DNA from: Lycorma delicatula
Lineage: Eukaryota; Arthropoda; Insecta; Hemiptera; Fulgoridae
Assembly: GCF_047948215.1 (NCBI RefSeq)
Contig: NC_134462.1
Span: 116,990,437-117,054,436, forward strand
Direction of reading: 5' to 3'
Length of the DNA: 64,000 nucleotides
This document shows, piece after piece, positions 11,185-20,850 of this stretch; within the stretch, counting starts at the first letter, position 1, and each line of letters starts with the position of its first letter. The translations under genes were made by a program, and so were the position numbers. Below the pieces are notes generated by a model. That model was not told where the DNA came from, made no database searches, and saw nothing but the letters and a program-made list of their open reading frames with translations.

Positions 11185-11849
11185 TCTATATAAAGAAAAA
11201 TGTAAATGTTCATTTGATCAAAATCCTAAATCTCCAAAAGTTCTTCACCGATTTCTTTTAAATTTTGATCTGATGTTGCATTCGAATATATGCGTGTTTT
11301 TATATACCTACTATTTATGTACCAAGATGTACACCTGTGGCAGGTAAAAACATGCTTTTTTTAAAAACAGTGCTATCTGTTGGATGTAAAAGCAACACAC
11401 GCTATAGTAAATATTTTACGATTCCATTTCAGTGTTTCTGATATGTGTGTCTGCTACAGTCTAAAATCTACTGGACCGATTTACGTGTGGGGGAAACAGG
11501 CAGAAAGGGAAAAATCAAAAAAAGTAGAAAGGGAAGAAGGGAAAAATAAAAAAATAAAAAGGGATAAACGGTCTAAAGGAAAAGGGAAAGGTGAAAGGAG
11601 AAAAAAGAGAGGAAAGGGAAATAAGGGAAAGAGCAATGTGATAAGGAAAGGGAAAGGGGGATGGGAAAAAGAATATGGTAAAAATGAAAATGGGGAAAGG
11701 GGAAAGGGGAAAAGGGAAAGGTTAAATTTTGTGAAGTTCTGTAATGTTAATTTTGTTAATGTTTTATCAAAATTTCAATTGTGTTCATTTAATCTATATA
11801 TATAAATATAAACTCAAATCTAGCAATAGCAAAGCATTGCCGAGTCTAA
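11185..11849 (+). mobile_element. Non-autonomous Helitron
   Basis: It starts with TC after an A at 11185 and ends in CTAA (11846-11849), preceded by a short hairpin GCAAT/ATTGC (11823-11827 and 11836-11840). These are the three Helitron hallmarks (5' TC, 3' hairpin, CTRR). The 5' portion carries a 'caccgatttcttttaaattttgat' type sequence typical of such elements. No Rep/helicase coding is present; the inside is largely a purine tract. The 3' flank is A rather than the usual T, so the exact end is uncertain by a base or two. Confidence 0.65.
11492..11722 (+). repeat. Purine-only tract (GGGAAA/GGAAAAGG type)
   Basis: About 230 bases are almost wholly A and G on the + strand, an irregular GGGAAAGG/AAAGGGA motif array. 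It creates a Lys/Arg/Gly-rich open frame (11380-11805) that should not be read as a protein. It lies inside the Helitron. Such strand asymmetry can favour triplex structure. Confidence 0.85.
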
Positions 11850-12884
11850 ATATTTTTTTTTAGTTTCATTTATTCAGATTCTCATAGATTTGATATATTA
11901 ACAATTATGAGAAAGTTAACTTTTGAATTAGTCTTTTTTATTGTGGCTGATTTTTTTTAACCTTTTTGTTGAACTTGGCATTCAGAAGATAAGCTTATAC
12001 ATCTGTGCTCTCTAACTAGAACATATACCATTTTTTCCTACAGATTTAGATGAATTTGGTGTGTTTTATATTATTTAGAAATGCTGAAAATGACTATATT
12101 TTGTTAACACTTCTGACAGTTTTATTGAATCCAGTATGGTTTGATTAGGTTAGGCAGTCACTTTTAATTAAGGTATCCCAGTTTATTTTGTTTATTACAT
12201 TAATCTGTATTGATATTAATTTGTATTTATTTTAATTATAAACATTTACAATTTTATATGTTATATACAGTTTTTTTGTATATTTTTTAATCCCTTTTAT
12301 GTAACTCACTATTGAATGGTTAGGTTCTGCATATATTAGATTTCTAGGATATTTATGAAGTATTTTTTTCTTCTTTGGATCAGACTTATTTAACATTTTG
12401 TAATTGGATCTACTGAAGATTTTGTTTGTTTTGAAATAAATAAAGATGTTCTTACATTGACCCTATTTGAATTCTTATTGAATTTGGAATTGGTTGGTAA
12501 GAGTAACAGTTACTATGGACAGTACTTGTTGCGTAATATTTAATTGCTAAACTGTATATCCAGAACAAGGATCTATATCCAACTGAAAATCAGCAAAACT
12601 GTTACTGACATTTAAGCTGTTAAAAGTGGCATATAATGGTGATTCTCTGAAAAAATCAGGTGATGTTAAATTGCATGCAAGATTCAAAAATAGATGAGAA
12701 AATGTGAACAATAATCCCAGAAGCTGGTAACCAAAACCAAAATTCCAGATATGAATGGGAACAGATTGATACTTTGTACAGCCTGACAGATGATCAGTAT
12801 GTGATTAATGGCTAATAAAAAATGTATAAAATTCTATTCAGAGGAAAAAATCTGAATTTATGATCTGACATATTCATCATCTAT

Positions 12885-13175
12885 TTTAACAAGCACTAAG
12901 CCATAGTGTGCTCATTGTGAGAGAGTTTCTGGTCGAAGTATTGAATATCAAATTAGGGCCTACTTGTTCATTCAAAATAGCTCCTGGTGATTTCTATTTC
13001 AAAAATTAATGAATGCGCTGAAAGGATAAGCAGTTACTGATATACAGCATAATGTGATTATGAAATGGAAGATCATTCTGGAGAAAGAGTTGCAGGTCTA
13101 GTTTTCTAAAATGGGAACACCATTTAATGTGCAAATGCAAAAGATGAGTACTTGATAGACAATAGCAGCTCCTAA
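12885..13175 (+). pseudogene. Mariner transposase C-terminal remnant
   Basis: The translation 'ALSHSVLIVREFLVEVLNIK' (about 12893-12952) and then 'IAPGDFYF' (about 12980-13005) matches the mariner stretch 'NAxxHxALxVREFLxxxxI...SPDLAPCDFFLF', with the third catalytic Asp. Near 13110-13170 'KWEHH' and, in the next frame, 'ANAKDEY' recall the C-terminal 'W..RW..CVxAxGxYFEG'. Frames shift repeatedly and the N-terminal half is not recognisable upstream, so this is an old 5'-decayed copy. Confidence 0.65.
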
Positions 13176-14321
13176 TGTACAGACAGATCTGTATGTATGC
13201 ATTGTATTTCTATAACAAAAAAATTACAAATTTTAAAAGCGGTCTCTAAAATGGAATTCTATTTCTTTGGGAAATTTTTAAGTTCTCATTGTTTAAATTA
13301 TTAAATGGGTTCTTTTATTATAGAAGAGATTTTTAAGTATTATCTACTAATTTTATTAAGTTTGCTCTATTTATTAACCAGTTTGCATATAGGTGGTTAT
13401 TTTCTATTCACCACTAGCCATTATATATAACGATGGCAGGTCACTGAAAACAGATTTCTTATTACATTTCAAACAAGCCTGTTTCAAATTCAAAAGTACT
13501 AGTACTATACCTTTATCTTTTTATAAAGGTATTGTTTCCAATATTTTTCTATCATTCTCTTTACCTCAGTGCACTGCATTCATAATAGTATTTTTCATTG
13601 ATATGTGTTTGTATGAGTTTAAAGTAGGAAGATGGGTATGAATTTAAATTATTTTCAGATTTTTGTTGAGATTTAAATATTTTAAGGACAATTTAGTATT
13701 GATCTTCTTTCATTGTGATTTTGTTTTTATGTTAATATTTGAACAATAATAGTACATGAAATCATCCATTGATAATAATTTAATTTCAGAAATTATTATA
13801 ACATTGCTAAAAGCAATATTAATAAAAGTCATTAAAAAGTACAAATATTCTGCATGTTTTAAAATAATAAACATATATTTTAAATTTATTAAGTGAAGGT
13901 ATTTCTAAAACTGCACTTTCTTGTCACCCTTCCTTCTTTGTATAATTGGTCTTCATCTTCGATATCAAATTTGTGGTTGTAGGTCTGAAAGCTATATCCT
14001 CTATGCCAAGGAATCATCACCGAAGAGCCAGTCCTTGGTATCTGTTAAGAGACTATCTGATCCAGGCTTTTTGTTTAAGGCTTATGGGATCTGAGGATGC
14101 CTTTTTCACCCTGTAGATTAAAATTTCTAATCCTCCATTTATAATAAAATAATATAGTAAATGTGCAATAAAGCATTAATCCTCCATAATAAAGTTTAGT
14201 AAGTGTAATTACAGAGATTTGTTCTACTTTTGTTGTGATTAGTAGTGTTTATACTACTAATAGGACAATGAAAGAGAGTGTGTACTATGACAGGATGTCA
14301 TAGATAGCAAGAAGCCAGTTG

Positions 14322-14636
14322 TCAGTTCAGTAAATCATCCCCATCTTCTGTGTTGAGTTTTGTAAACTTAGCATAATATTTACCATGTTCACTGTGGTAC
14401 GGGGTATATACTTGTATGTCCTGTACAGCAATCGTCTGTGATGCGACTGAGAAAGAAATAATGTTTCTCTGTTGTGCGTTAAGTATTTCACCTTGATTAT
14501 TTTTACAACCCATGTACATCCCGTAATGTAGTGAAGTAATAACACTACTATGTGGAGTGCGGATTCTCTTTTTTGAGTTATTTCCAATAAAATTGTTATT
14601 GTTATTTTTTTTGTTCATGGTTTTATCAATATACAA
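14322..14636 (-). CDS. Unrecognised open frame crossing the inverted-repeat arm
   Basis: The frame encodes 104 residues starting 'MYIDKTMNKKNNNNNF' and ending 'LNTEDGDDLLN'. No domain, signal peptide or membrane segment is apparent; the N-terminal Lys/Asn run reflects AT-rich sequence. An overlapping frame in another register is also open, so chance openness is plausible. The homologous stretch in the right arm (18740-18945) carries stops in the equivalent frame, arguing against selection. It may be a relic of whatever element forms the arms. Confidence 0.2.
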   Translation of the reverse strand: MYIDKTMNKKNNNNNFIGNNSKKRIRTPHSSVITSLHYGMYMGCKNNQGEILNAQQRNIISFSVASQTIAVQDIQVYTPYHSEHGKYYAKFTKLNTEDGDDLLN

Positions 14637-14888
14637 TATTTTGTAAATTATTTATAATTGTTTAGTAATTATTCATGTTTTAATATTAATTAGTCATGTA
14701 TAATTATGCCATAACGTAGTGTAATGGTGATATTTCATATGACTAATGATTGATGTTGTTTGTTTTTTTCTGAGGAACAGAAACAAAAACTTCATGGTTT
14801 TTCCATAATTTTCAGTATTCTTATTTTGAATAATTTATTACTTTTTTATCATATATGGAACATTAACACAAAAATAAATTATTAGTAA
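14400..14888. repeat. Left arm of a ~480 bp inverted repeat
   Basis: This block is repeated in inverted orientation at 18477-18945. Shared landmarks include 'cacaaaaataaattattagtaa' at the inner edge, 'ttcatggtttttccataattttcagtattcttatt', 'gtcatgtataattatg', and 'cttgattatttttacaaccc' further out. The arms are clearly homologous but diverged, with small indels. Together they enclose about 3.6 kb including the piggyBac pseudogene. A 104-codon minus-strand open frame (14322-14636) starts inside the arm and runs beyond its outer edge; I do not recognise it. Confidence 0.85.
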
Positions 14889-15137
14889 GCCACTGTGACT
14901 TAATAATTTATTAGGTTATTGTGATTTATTATTATTGCCAAATTTATTTACTATAAATAGTAATCATAATAATGTAGGTCAGCATTTGTGACTTAAATTC
15001 AGTTATTATTGCACTGGTTTTACGGAATTCTATAAATTACCTCATTCTTCATGTATTCATCTAAAGTGTAATAATATATTCATACGCTAGTGGGTTTAGT
15101 TGCCAGTTTGTTTTATGTACTGTGTGCTGTTAGAACC

Positions 15138-16330
15138 ATGAGTGAATGTGCCAAAAAAATTCTTGATATGGCTTTATATATGCAGCAAGGTTTGAATAGT
15201 AACATTTCTTTCAATTTGGATTCTGACAGATCAGAAGAGAAGTCAGTGGAAACATGATCGATGCTGATAACTCATGCAAGTTTTTGGATCCTGGTCCATT
15301 ATCCTCTAGTATAAATAGTAATTGGTATAATAATAATAATATTAATGATAATAATGGTGATGATGATGATGACAATAACAATAGGCAAAGTTGGAAAGAC
15401 ATAACTACAGTCCTTCCGTTCTCATTATCTTGCAGTAAAGAATCAGTTTTAGCTGCTGTTGTTAATGGTACTGAACTAATTCATTATTTTAACTTATTTA
15501 TTTCTGATGATATTTGGAGTTGCATAGTAAATGAAACTAATAAATATGCTAACGCACTTAAAGAACGAGAAAATAATCGACCAAACTGTAGAATACATAA
15601 GTGGGTTGATACTGGCAAAACTGAAATAAAAAATATCTTTTGCTATAGTAACAATTATGGGAATAGATTTACTACCTGAATTGCAGTCGTATTGGTTAAG
15701 AAATTTGGTATATAACAACTAATTTGTTCAAATTTAATGTCACGAGAGATTTTTAATTCTTTTGCGCTGTATCTATTTTTGTGATGAAAGTCTTGACAGT
15801 AACAATACAAATGATAAATTCTACAAAATTTGTGCATTGCTTAAAAAATTATTATATAATTTTCAGTTATATTTTACTCCAGGGGAGAACATTGTAATCG
15901 ATGAAACAATGGTTCCATGGCATGGACGACTATCCTTTAAGCAATATATAAAAAATAAAAGGCTTAAATTTGGTGTAAATTTTATAAACTCTGCATCATT
16001 CAGGGTTATGTTCATAATTTTAATTTATATATTCGAAAAGGTGATGTGACAGTAGGGGAATCCCATGCACTCCCTTTTGTTAAATACCTCATGGAAAATA
16101 TATGTGGATCAGAAAGGACCTTATACCTTGACAATTATTACACAAGTCCAGATGATGCTCATTATCTACTTTCTAAAAACACAAAAATTTATGGAATATT
16201 TTGCAAAAATCAAAAAAAAAACCACAAGCAATTGTTTCTAAAAAAACTAAAGAAATGCGAAGTAGTAGAATGAAAAATAATATTAAAATAATAAAATAGA
16301 TGGATAAGCGCCAGGTACTAAAAAAATACT
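15138..16330 (+). pseudogene. piggyBac-family transposase pseudogene
   Basis: A start at 15138 gives 'MSECAKKILDMALYMQQGL', which shifts frame before 15254. Then come an acidic Asn/Asp-rich stretch and the family landmarks in order: 'WSCIVNETNKYA' and 'HKWVDTGKTEIKNIF' (about 15512-15640), 'CDESLDSNNTNDKFYKI' (about 15780-15830), 'ENIVIDETMVPWHGRLSFKQ' (about 15889-15950, containing a catalytic Asp), 'VGESHALPF' and 'TLYLDNYYTSPDDAHYLLS' (about 16050-16175). A weak 'MDKRQVL' follows near 16300. At least three frameshifts are needed, so it is non-functional. piggyBac enzymes excise precisely at TTAA; no convincing TTAA-flanked short TIRs were located. Confidence 0.85.
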
Positions 16331-17699
16331 TAATGATAACTAATATCATAATGCTTATGATAACTAAAAAAGAATGTCATGATTTGAGTCTGACATAGTA
16401 CTTGAGTATGAAATAGATTTGTCTATTTACTGGTAAGTTTTGTTTGATTGAGACTTTTTAAGTTTTGCCTATTGAGCAAAATTAAAAGATTACTGCTCCT
16501 GAAAATCTCAATGGAAATGATTTTAAAATGTCACACAATTGCAGAGTTACTGATTAAATATTGTTACATAAATATTTTACTTTTATTATTAATTTTTCTC
16601 TCTAATTCTTGCAATAGCCAATATTTTGGGCAGATGATAGATAATATTGATTTTTACTCTATCATACCGTGTGGTTTTTTGCATAACGCAGGTCTTTTGC
16701 AACTAGTCCGTATCCATTTTCCTCTATTTCCAGCTGAACTTTTGAGTTCATCAGAGCTTCCAGTTACTTTCAGATCATCTATAATTTTTATTCTTTATTG
16801 TATTTTTTGCACTTTCTACTGATCCTTCTAATCGGACGAGGCCTACAGCAAAGACAAAAGCTGAGGAGTTTAAAAATCACCTGTGTAAATGTCTACCAAG
16901 GCATTTACATCAGTGGCATCCCAATGAAGCCTGGCTTAAGGAACTTAAGGCTTCACCATGCAATTTAACGTTGCTAATTCCATGGCAATCTCAGAAACGC
17001 CACAGTCATCCATCACTTATCTTAAATTTTTCTACTGATAAGTGTTCTGCAAGCTTCTCAATAGCACACTTTGGTTCAGTACTCCAAATTGGAACTCTTG
17101 CACACTTTGTTATAGATACCACTTACAAACAGCATCTTCTTGATTCACTTTTCCAGCGGTTTTTAAAATTTTAAGGTTTCAAAATTTTTTTTTGATTTTG
17201 CAAATCCATTTTTAAGAAAACAACTTTTATTGTTTCCTTGTTAGATTTTACACCTGAAATGGTACTTTTTCCTATCCTTTATTCAGTCATACTTTTAAAC
17301 AATGCCCCACAATCTAGGCTTTCAATAATTTTATATTTTTTGGCTAAAGTAGGATGTCACGCTTCCTCTTTTTGTCACACATTTTCAATTAAAAAATGAA
17401 ACATGACTTAACAAAATACAGTCTTTAGTATTGAAAATTTGTTCTTTATCACAAGCAATAAAGTAATAAAAAAATAAAAATCTCACTTTAAATTAAAAAC
17501 CTAAACTACTGAATCACACACCAGTAACATTATAGCACATAACCTTGTGAACTGTACACATGTATAATACTGTTTATACAAATACTGTATCTACGGTATA
17601 GATAACAAAGTGTATGCAAATTTTACACAGTATGGGTAAAAATGTATTGTTCAAGATTTTAATAAAATCATTAATAAATAATAAGAGCAAAGGATGAAG

Positions 17700-17970
17700 G
17701 ATATTTCTAGACTGCTAATTCTCAATTTAAGTCCATAGCAGATAGTTTTGGATCAAGTTTACTTTTTCTCAGTAATAAATGAACTTGTGTTGGTGTAGTT
17801 TTTCTTTTATGGCTACATGTGAGGTGAAAAGGAACCAGTCTTTAAATTGTTTTAAAGTAGCATTTACTATCGCTAGTCCAACACCACACTCAGAAGCTAT
17901 TTTTCATTGTCATACTGGTACGCTCAGAAAGAGAAACAATTTTTGAATGCTTTCTTGGAGTTGCATCCAT
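17700..17970 (-). pseudogene. Tc1-type transposase N-terminal fragment
   Basis: On the minus strand from an ATG at 17968-17970 the frame reads 'MDATPRKHSKIVSLSERTSM' and later 'HKRKTTPTQVHLLLRKSKLD'. These match the N-terminal paired-like DNA-binding domain of Tc1 transposases ('RKRSKIVxLSEHTSMxxRxIA' and 'GRKRKTTPRDDxFLxRxSKxDP'). Frameshifts separate the pieces, and the catalytic DDE domain is missing downstream of 17700. It is a nested or juxtaposed fragment inside the large inverted repeat. Confidence 0.75.
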
Positions 17971-18476
17971 TATTATACATTTAAGATACAAATTACATAC
18001 ACATAACAAAAAATACAAAAATATGATTTAATAAAAACTGAAATTAACTTTCGCAAAAAACTATTTATTACATGAAAAATACTAGATAACCAAATAACAA
18101 TAACCTCACATTACACAGACAACTTAAATAATGGATGTGGTCATGCAATTTACCCACATCATAGAAATAAACAAAAAATTCCCTGCGTTCTGACTAATTT
18201 GCACACTACTACATATTAAGAGGTAGTAGGAATTGAAGTGTCAAGTGAAGTGTTACTCTGGAATGTACATGTTTATGAATGGGCACTCAGAAAAAATAAA
18301 AAAGAAAGACTGAAGCATTTGAAATGCAAGAATGGATAAGACAGAATGGTAAGACAAAGTGAAAACTTAAAAAATAATAAATGTTAATGAGAACAGAACA
18401 ATTTAGGATGGTGAAGGTAATTGGCTGGGGCTGGAGATATATCATGAGAAGATTGATTAAAACAGCATTAGAAAGT

Positions 18477-18945
18477 TTACTAATAATTTATTTTTGTGTT
18501 AATGTTCCATATATGATATATAAGTAATAAATTAGTCATAATAAGAATACTGAAAATTATGGAAAAACCATGAAGTTTTTGTTTCTCTTCCTCAGAAAAA
18601 AAACAAACAGCATCAATCATTAGTCGTATGAAATATCACCAGTACACTACATTATGACATAATTATACATGACTAATTAATATTAAAACATGAATAATTA
18701 CTAAACCTATAAATAATTTACAAAATATTGTATATTGAAAAAACTATGAACAAAAAATAAAAATAACAATTTTATTGGAAATAACTCAAAAAAGAGAATT
18801 CACACTCCACATAGTAGTGTTATTACTTCACTGCGTTATGGGTTGTAAAAATAATCAAGGTCAAACACTCAACCCACAGCAGAGGAACATTATTTGTTTG
18901 TGAGTTGCTTCACAGATGACTACAGTATGGGGTATATATGTCCCA
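18477..18945. repeat. Right arm of the ~480 bp inverted repeat
   Basis: This is the inverted, diverged counterpart of 14400-14888, with the inner edge at 18477 (ttactaataattta...). Homology fades around 18930-18950. A TTAA occurs at 18952-18955 just outside, as a piggyBac target would require, but no matching TTAA was identified at the left edge. Confidence 0.85.
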
Positions 18946-19229
18946 TATGTGTTAATAACCATTATTAAGTGATAAAATTTAGCTGTTTTATTTTTTCCGA
19001 GATATTTTTTGTGGCCTTATTTCTTCCAATCTGCAAGCTTTGCTTATTTTATTTTTGGGATCTAGTGATAATTGTTTGAAAACAAAATTTCCTTGACATT
19101 TGTTCTAGAATTGCTTTCTTACTTTTTCTTTAAATTTGTGTATCTTCATTGTTTACTACTGAAGGATTACAGGATGCCCTGTAACTTCTGCTGAAGGATC
19201 ATAATGAATTATTATAGTGTATAAAAAAT

Positions 19230-19312
19230 TTTTTGCCTGACCAGTAATTGAACCTGGAACCTGTGGCTGAAAGGCAGAGATGCTACCCTATTGCCATGGA
19301 GCTGGGCAAAGT
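19230..19312 (-). repeat. tRNA-derived SINE head, truncated
   Basis: The minus strand reads as a tRNA-like head: a box A-like segment from about 19300 down, an anticodon-arm-like stretch, and a degenerate box B (GGTTCAATTAC, around 19246-19256). It is followed by 'ctggtcaggc', the junction found in the other SINE copies of this window. There is little body sequence beyond it. A functional tRNA is unlikely because no matching acceptor stem closes the 3' side. Confidence 0.6.
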
Positions 19313-19608
19313 GGTATATCCAGAAATAATACAATTGCTACTTTATTATCACTTTTTGTATTTTTCTTGTTTTGAGTTATAATAATAATACATTCAATAT
19401 CATAGGACATAGTTTCGAACTAAATGATTACAGGATTTTTTTAAATCTCAGAATGTTCTATGAAATAATGTTCTTCAAAATATACATCATTAAAATATTT
19501 TCCTTTTGTAAACTGAAGATATTTTGCAGTACAAAGTTTCATCAATCTCATTTAGAATAGTTTCACATTTAAAATATGTTATTTAATAATTTATATTAAA
19601 TATGATTT

Positions 19609-19609
<1 letters not shown>

Positions 19610-19652
<43 letters not shown>
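19610..19652. repeat. (TA)n microsatellite
   Basis: About 20 perfect TA units, about 260 bases before the last lipase exon. Confidence 0.95.
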
Positions 19653-19655
<3 letters not shown>

Positions 19656-19683
19656 ATTTTCAAATATATCCTTTTAAAATAAT

Positions 19684-19719
19684 ATACTAGTATCCTTTTA
19701 AAAATAAGGATACTAGTAT
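19684..19719. repeat. 14-bp perfect hairpin
   Basis: ATACTAGTATCCTT (19684-19697) is repeated inverted as AAGGATACTAGTAT (19706-19719) with an 8-base loop. It lies in the lipase intron near its 3' end. Confidence 0.85.
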
Positions 19720-19839
19720 TTTAAAATTTATTTAAATTGTTTAGGATCGTTTTTCATCATAAGTTTAGTTGTTTATTTACAATTTTTAATTAATAATTAG
19801 AAGGTTATTAGAAATTGAAACTTATCAGTTGTTTATTTT

Positions 19840-19909
19840 ATTAATTTTTTATATTTTTTGTTTACTAATTTTTTATATTTTTTGTTTACTAATTTTTTTT
19901 TTTTTTTAG
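19840..19909 (+). promoter_or_regulatory. Duplicated pyrimidine tract and 3' splice acceptor
   Basis: A unit of about 25 bases ('tttactaattttttatatttttt' type) is repeated almost exactly in tandem from about 19840 to 19892. It is followed by a run of T's and the AG at 19908-19909 that precedes the last lipase exon. The repeat has lengthened the polypyrimidine tract; each unit also contains 'tactaat', close to a branch-point sequence. Confidence 0.65.
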
Positions 19910-20173
19910 TCTAGCAGGAGATTGGCTCGAGACTTTAAAAATTTAATGCGATTTTTCATTGTGGACAATAATAAATTTAATCACAGAGATTTCATTTTTG
20001 CAAGAGATGCAAAAATTTTAGTGTATAATAATGTGTTAAACCTTCTAAAGGAGTGTGTTGATAATTACTCTAGATGTATTTTATCTAATGAAGTGAGAAA
20101 AAGACGGGATATTAGTTTTGGTTCAAATACAGACTTATATGATAAATTATCATTTAAATCAATTTTCTCATAA
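19910..20173 (+). CDS. Acid lipase (AB-hydrolase family), last coding exon
   Basis: The exon continues the lipase of 5621-5763 in phase 0. It encodes 87 residues and stops with TAA at 20171-20173. 'NNKFNHRDFIFARDAKILVY' corresponds to the family's 'xKFNHLDFLWGxDAKxLVY', with the His of the catalytic triad; Arg replaces the usual Leu after it. 'NNVLNLLKE' is the expected terminal helix. The chain then runs on for about 39 residues ('CVDNYSRCILSNEVRKRR...FKSIFS'), longer than the short tail usual in this family. No internal stop is present. Both the Asp (previous exon) and His are conserved, so the gene may be active; the Arg and the tail are the oddities. Confidence in the family is high, in the exact 5' edge moderate. 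Confidence 0.85.
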   Translation, partial: SSRRLARDFKNLMRFFIVDNNKFNHRDFIFARDAKILVYNNVLNLLKECVDNYSRCILSNEVRKRRDISFGSNTDLYDKLSFKSIFS

Positions 20174-20322
20174 ATTGTGATTATATTCTTATATGTAATT
20201 GTTATTTAATTCCAGTTGTTAGAGTAATTGTAATTATGATTTATTTTAATTGGGTTACAATTCTGTTAAGTTAAATGATGTGTATATTATTATATAAAGA
20301 GGAATTGGTTTTCTTTGTTCGA

Positions 20323-20328
20323 AATAAA
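20323..20328 (+). terminator. AATAAA polyadenylation signal, probably within the Helitron 5' end
   Basis: The first canonical AATAAA after the lipase stop codon lies 150 bases downstream. The surrounding sequence (20284 onward) already resembles a Helitron 5' end. The gene may therefore use a transposon-supplied poly(A) site. Confidence 0.45.
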
Positions 20329-20459
20329 CAAAAAACTACTCGATCAATCACAACCAAATTTTTGCCCATGTTTCTTGGCATAATTGACAAGGTTTATATA
20401 TATATTTCATCTCGAAAAATCATTAAAAAAACATGCTAAAAACATAATGCTTCACTGCC

Positions 20460-20850
20460 TCCATATGTAGTATGTTGACTCTCCACTAGGCAGCAGATAC
20501 ATTGCACTCAGACAACTTTTTACATAGTATATTGGCTCTCTGCTAGGTGGTGAACATGTTTCGCTAAATTCAGTATACTTAATCTTGAGAGCTTAAGCTG
20601 CTGATAATTTTTAGTTATTGGATATCAGAAAATTTTAATTTGTTTCTTTGATATACGTATAGTAAGTACTTAATGCAGTTGTATTTGATTTCTCAGGAAA
20701 TATGATATATTGGTTCTGTGATAGGCGATAAATATTTGACTATTGAAATTTATTTATTTATTTATCTATCTATTTTGGCAACATTTTTTGAGCGATAAAT
20801 ATTTGATTATTCAAATTTATTTTGGCGGTATTTGTTGAGTTTTTCTAAAA
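20460..20850 (+). repeat. Diverged short tandem repeats near the Helitron 5' end
   Basis: Two imperfect copies of 'gta(g/t)tatgttgactctccactaggcag' occur about 70 bases apart (20467 and 20527). Two copies of 'gcgataaatatttga(c/t)tatt(g/c)aaattta' follow (about 20726 and 20794). Confidence 0.6.

Larger units (their letters stand above)
5764..19909 (+). other. 14.1 kb lipase intron loaded with transposons
   Basis: It runs from the GTAAGT donor at 5764 to the TTTTTAG acceptor ending at 19909. It contains at least seven recognisable element classes, listed separately: Tigger/pogo, Penelope-like, a Tc1/mariner-type full element, Helitron, mariner, piggyBac and Tc1. Stretches without a recognisable element are 5764-7103, 8961-9481, 10804-11184, 11850-12884, 13176-14399 and 16331-17699. 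Those are AT-rich with no supported gene. The intron assignment follows from the phase-compatible lipase exons on each side. Confidence 0.75.

Noticed and set aside
11380..11805. 141-codon Lys/Arg/Gly-rich frame
   Set aside because: Most of it is the purine tract within a Helitron; openness follows from the lack of T-containing stop codons.
16820..17180. Possible transposase stretch on either strand
   Set aside because: No block aligns with piggyBac, Tc1 or other families that I know; frames are short.
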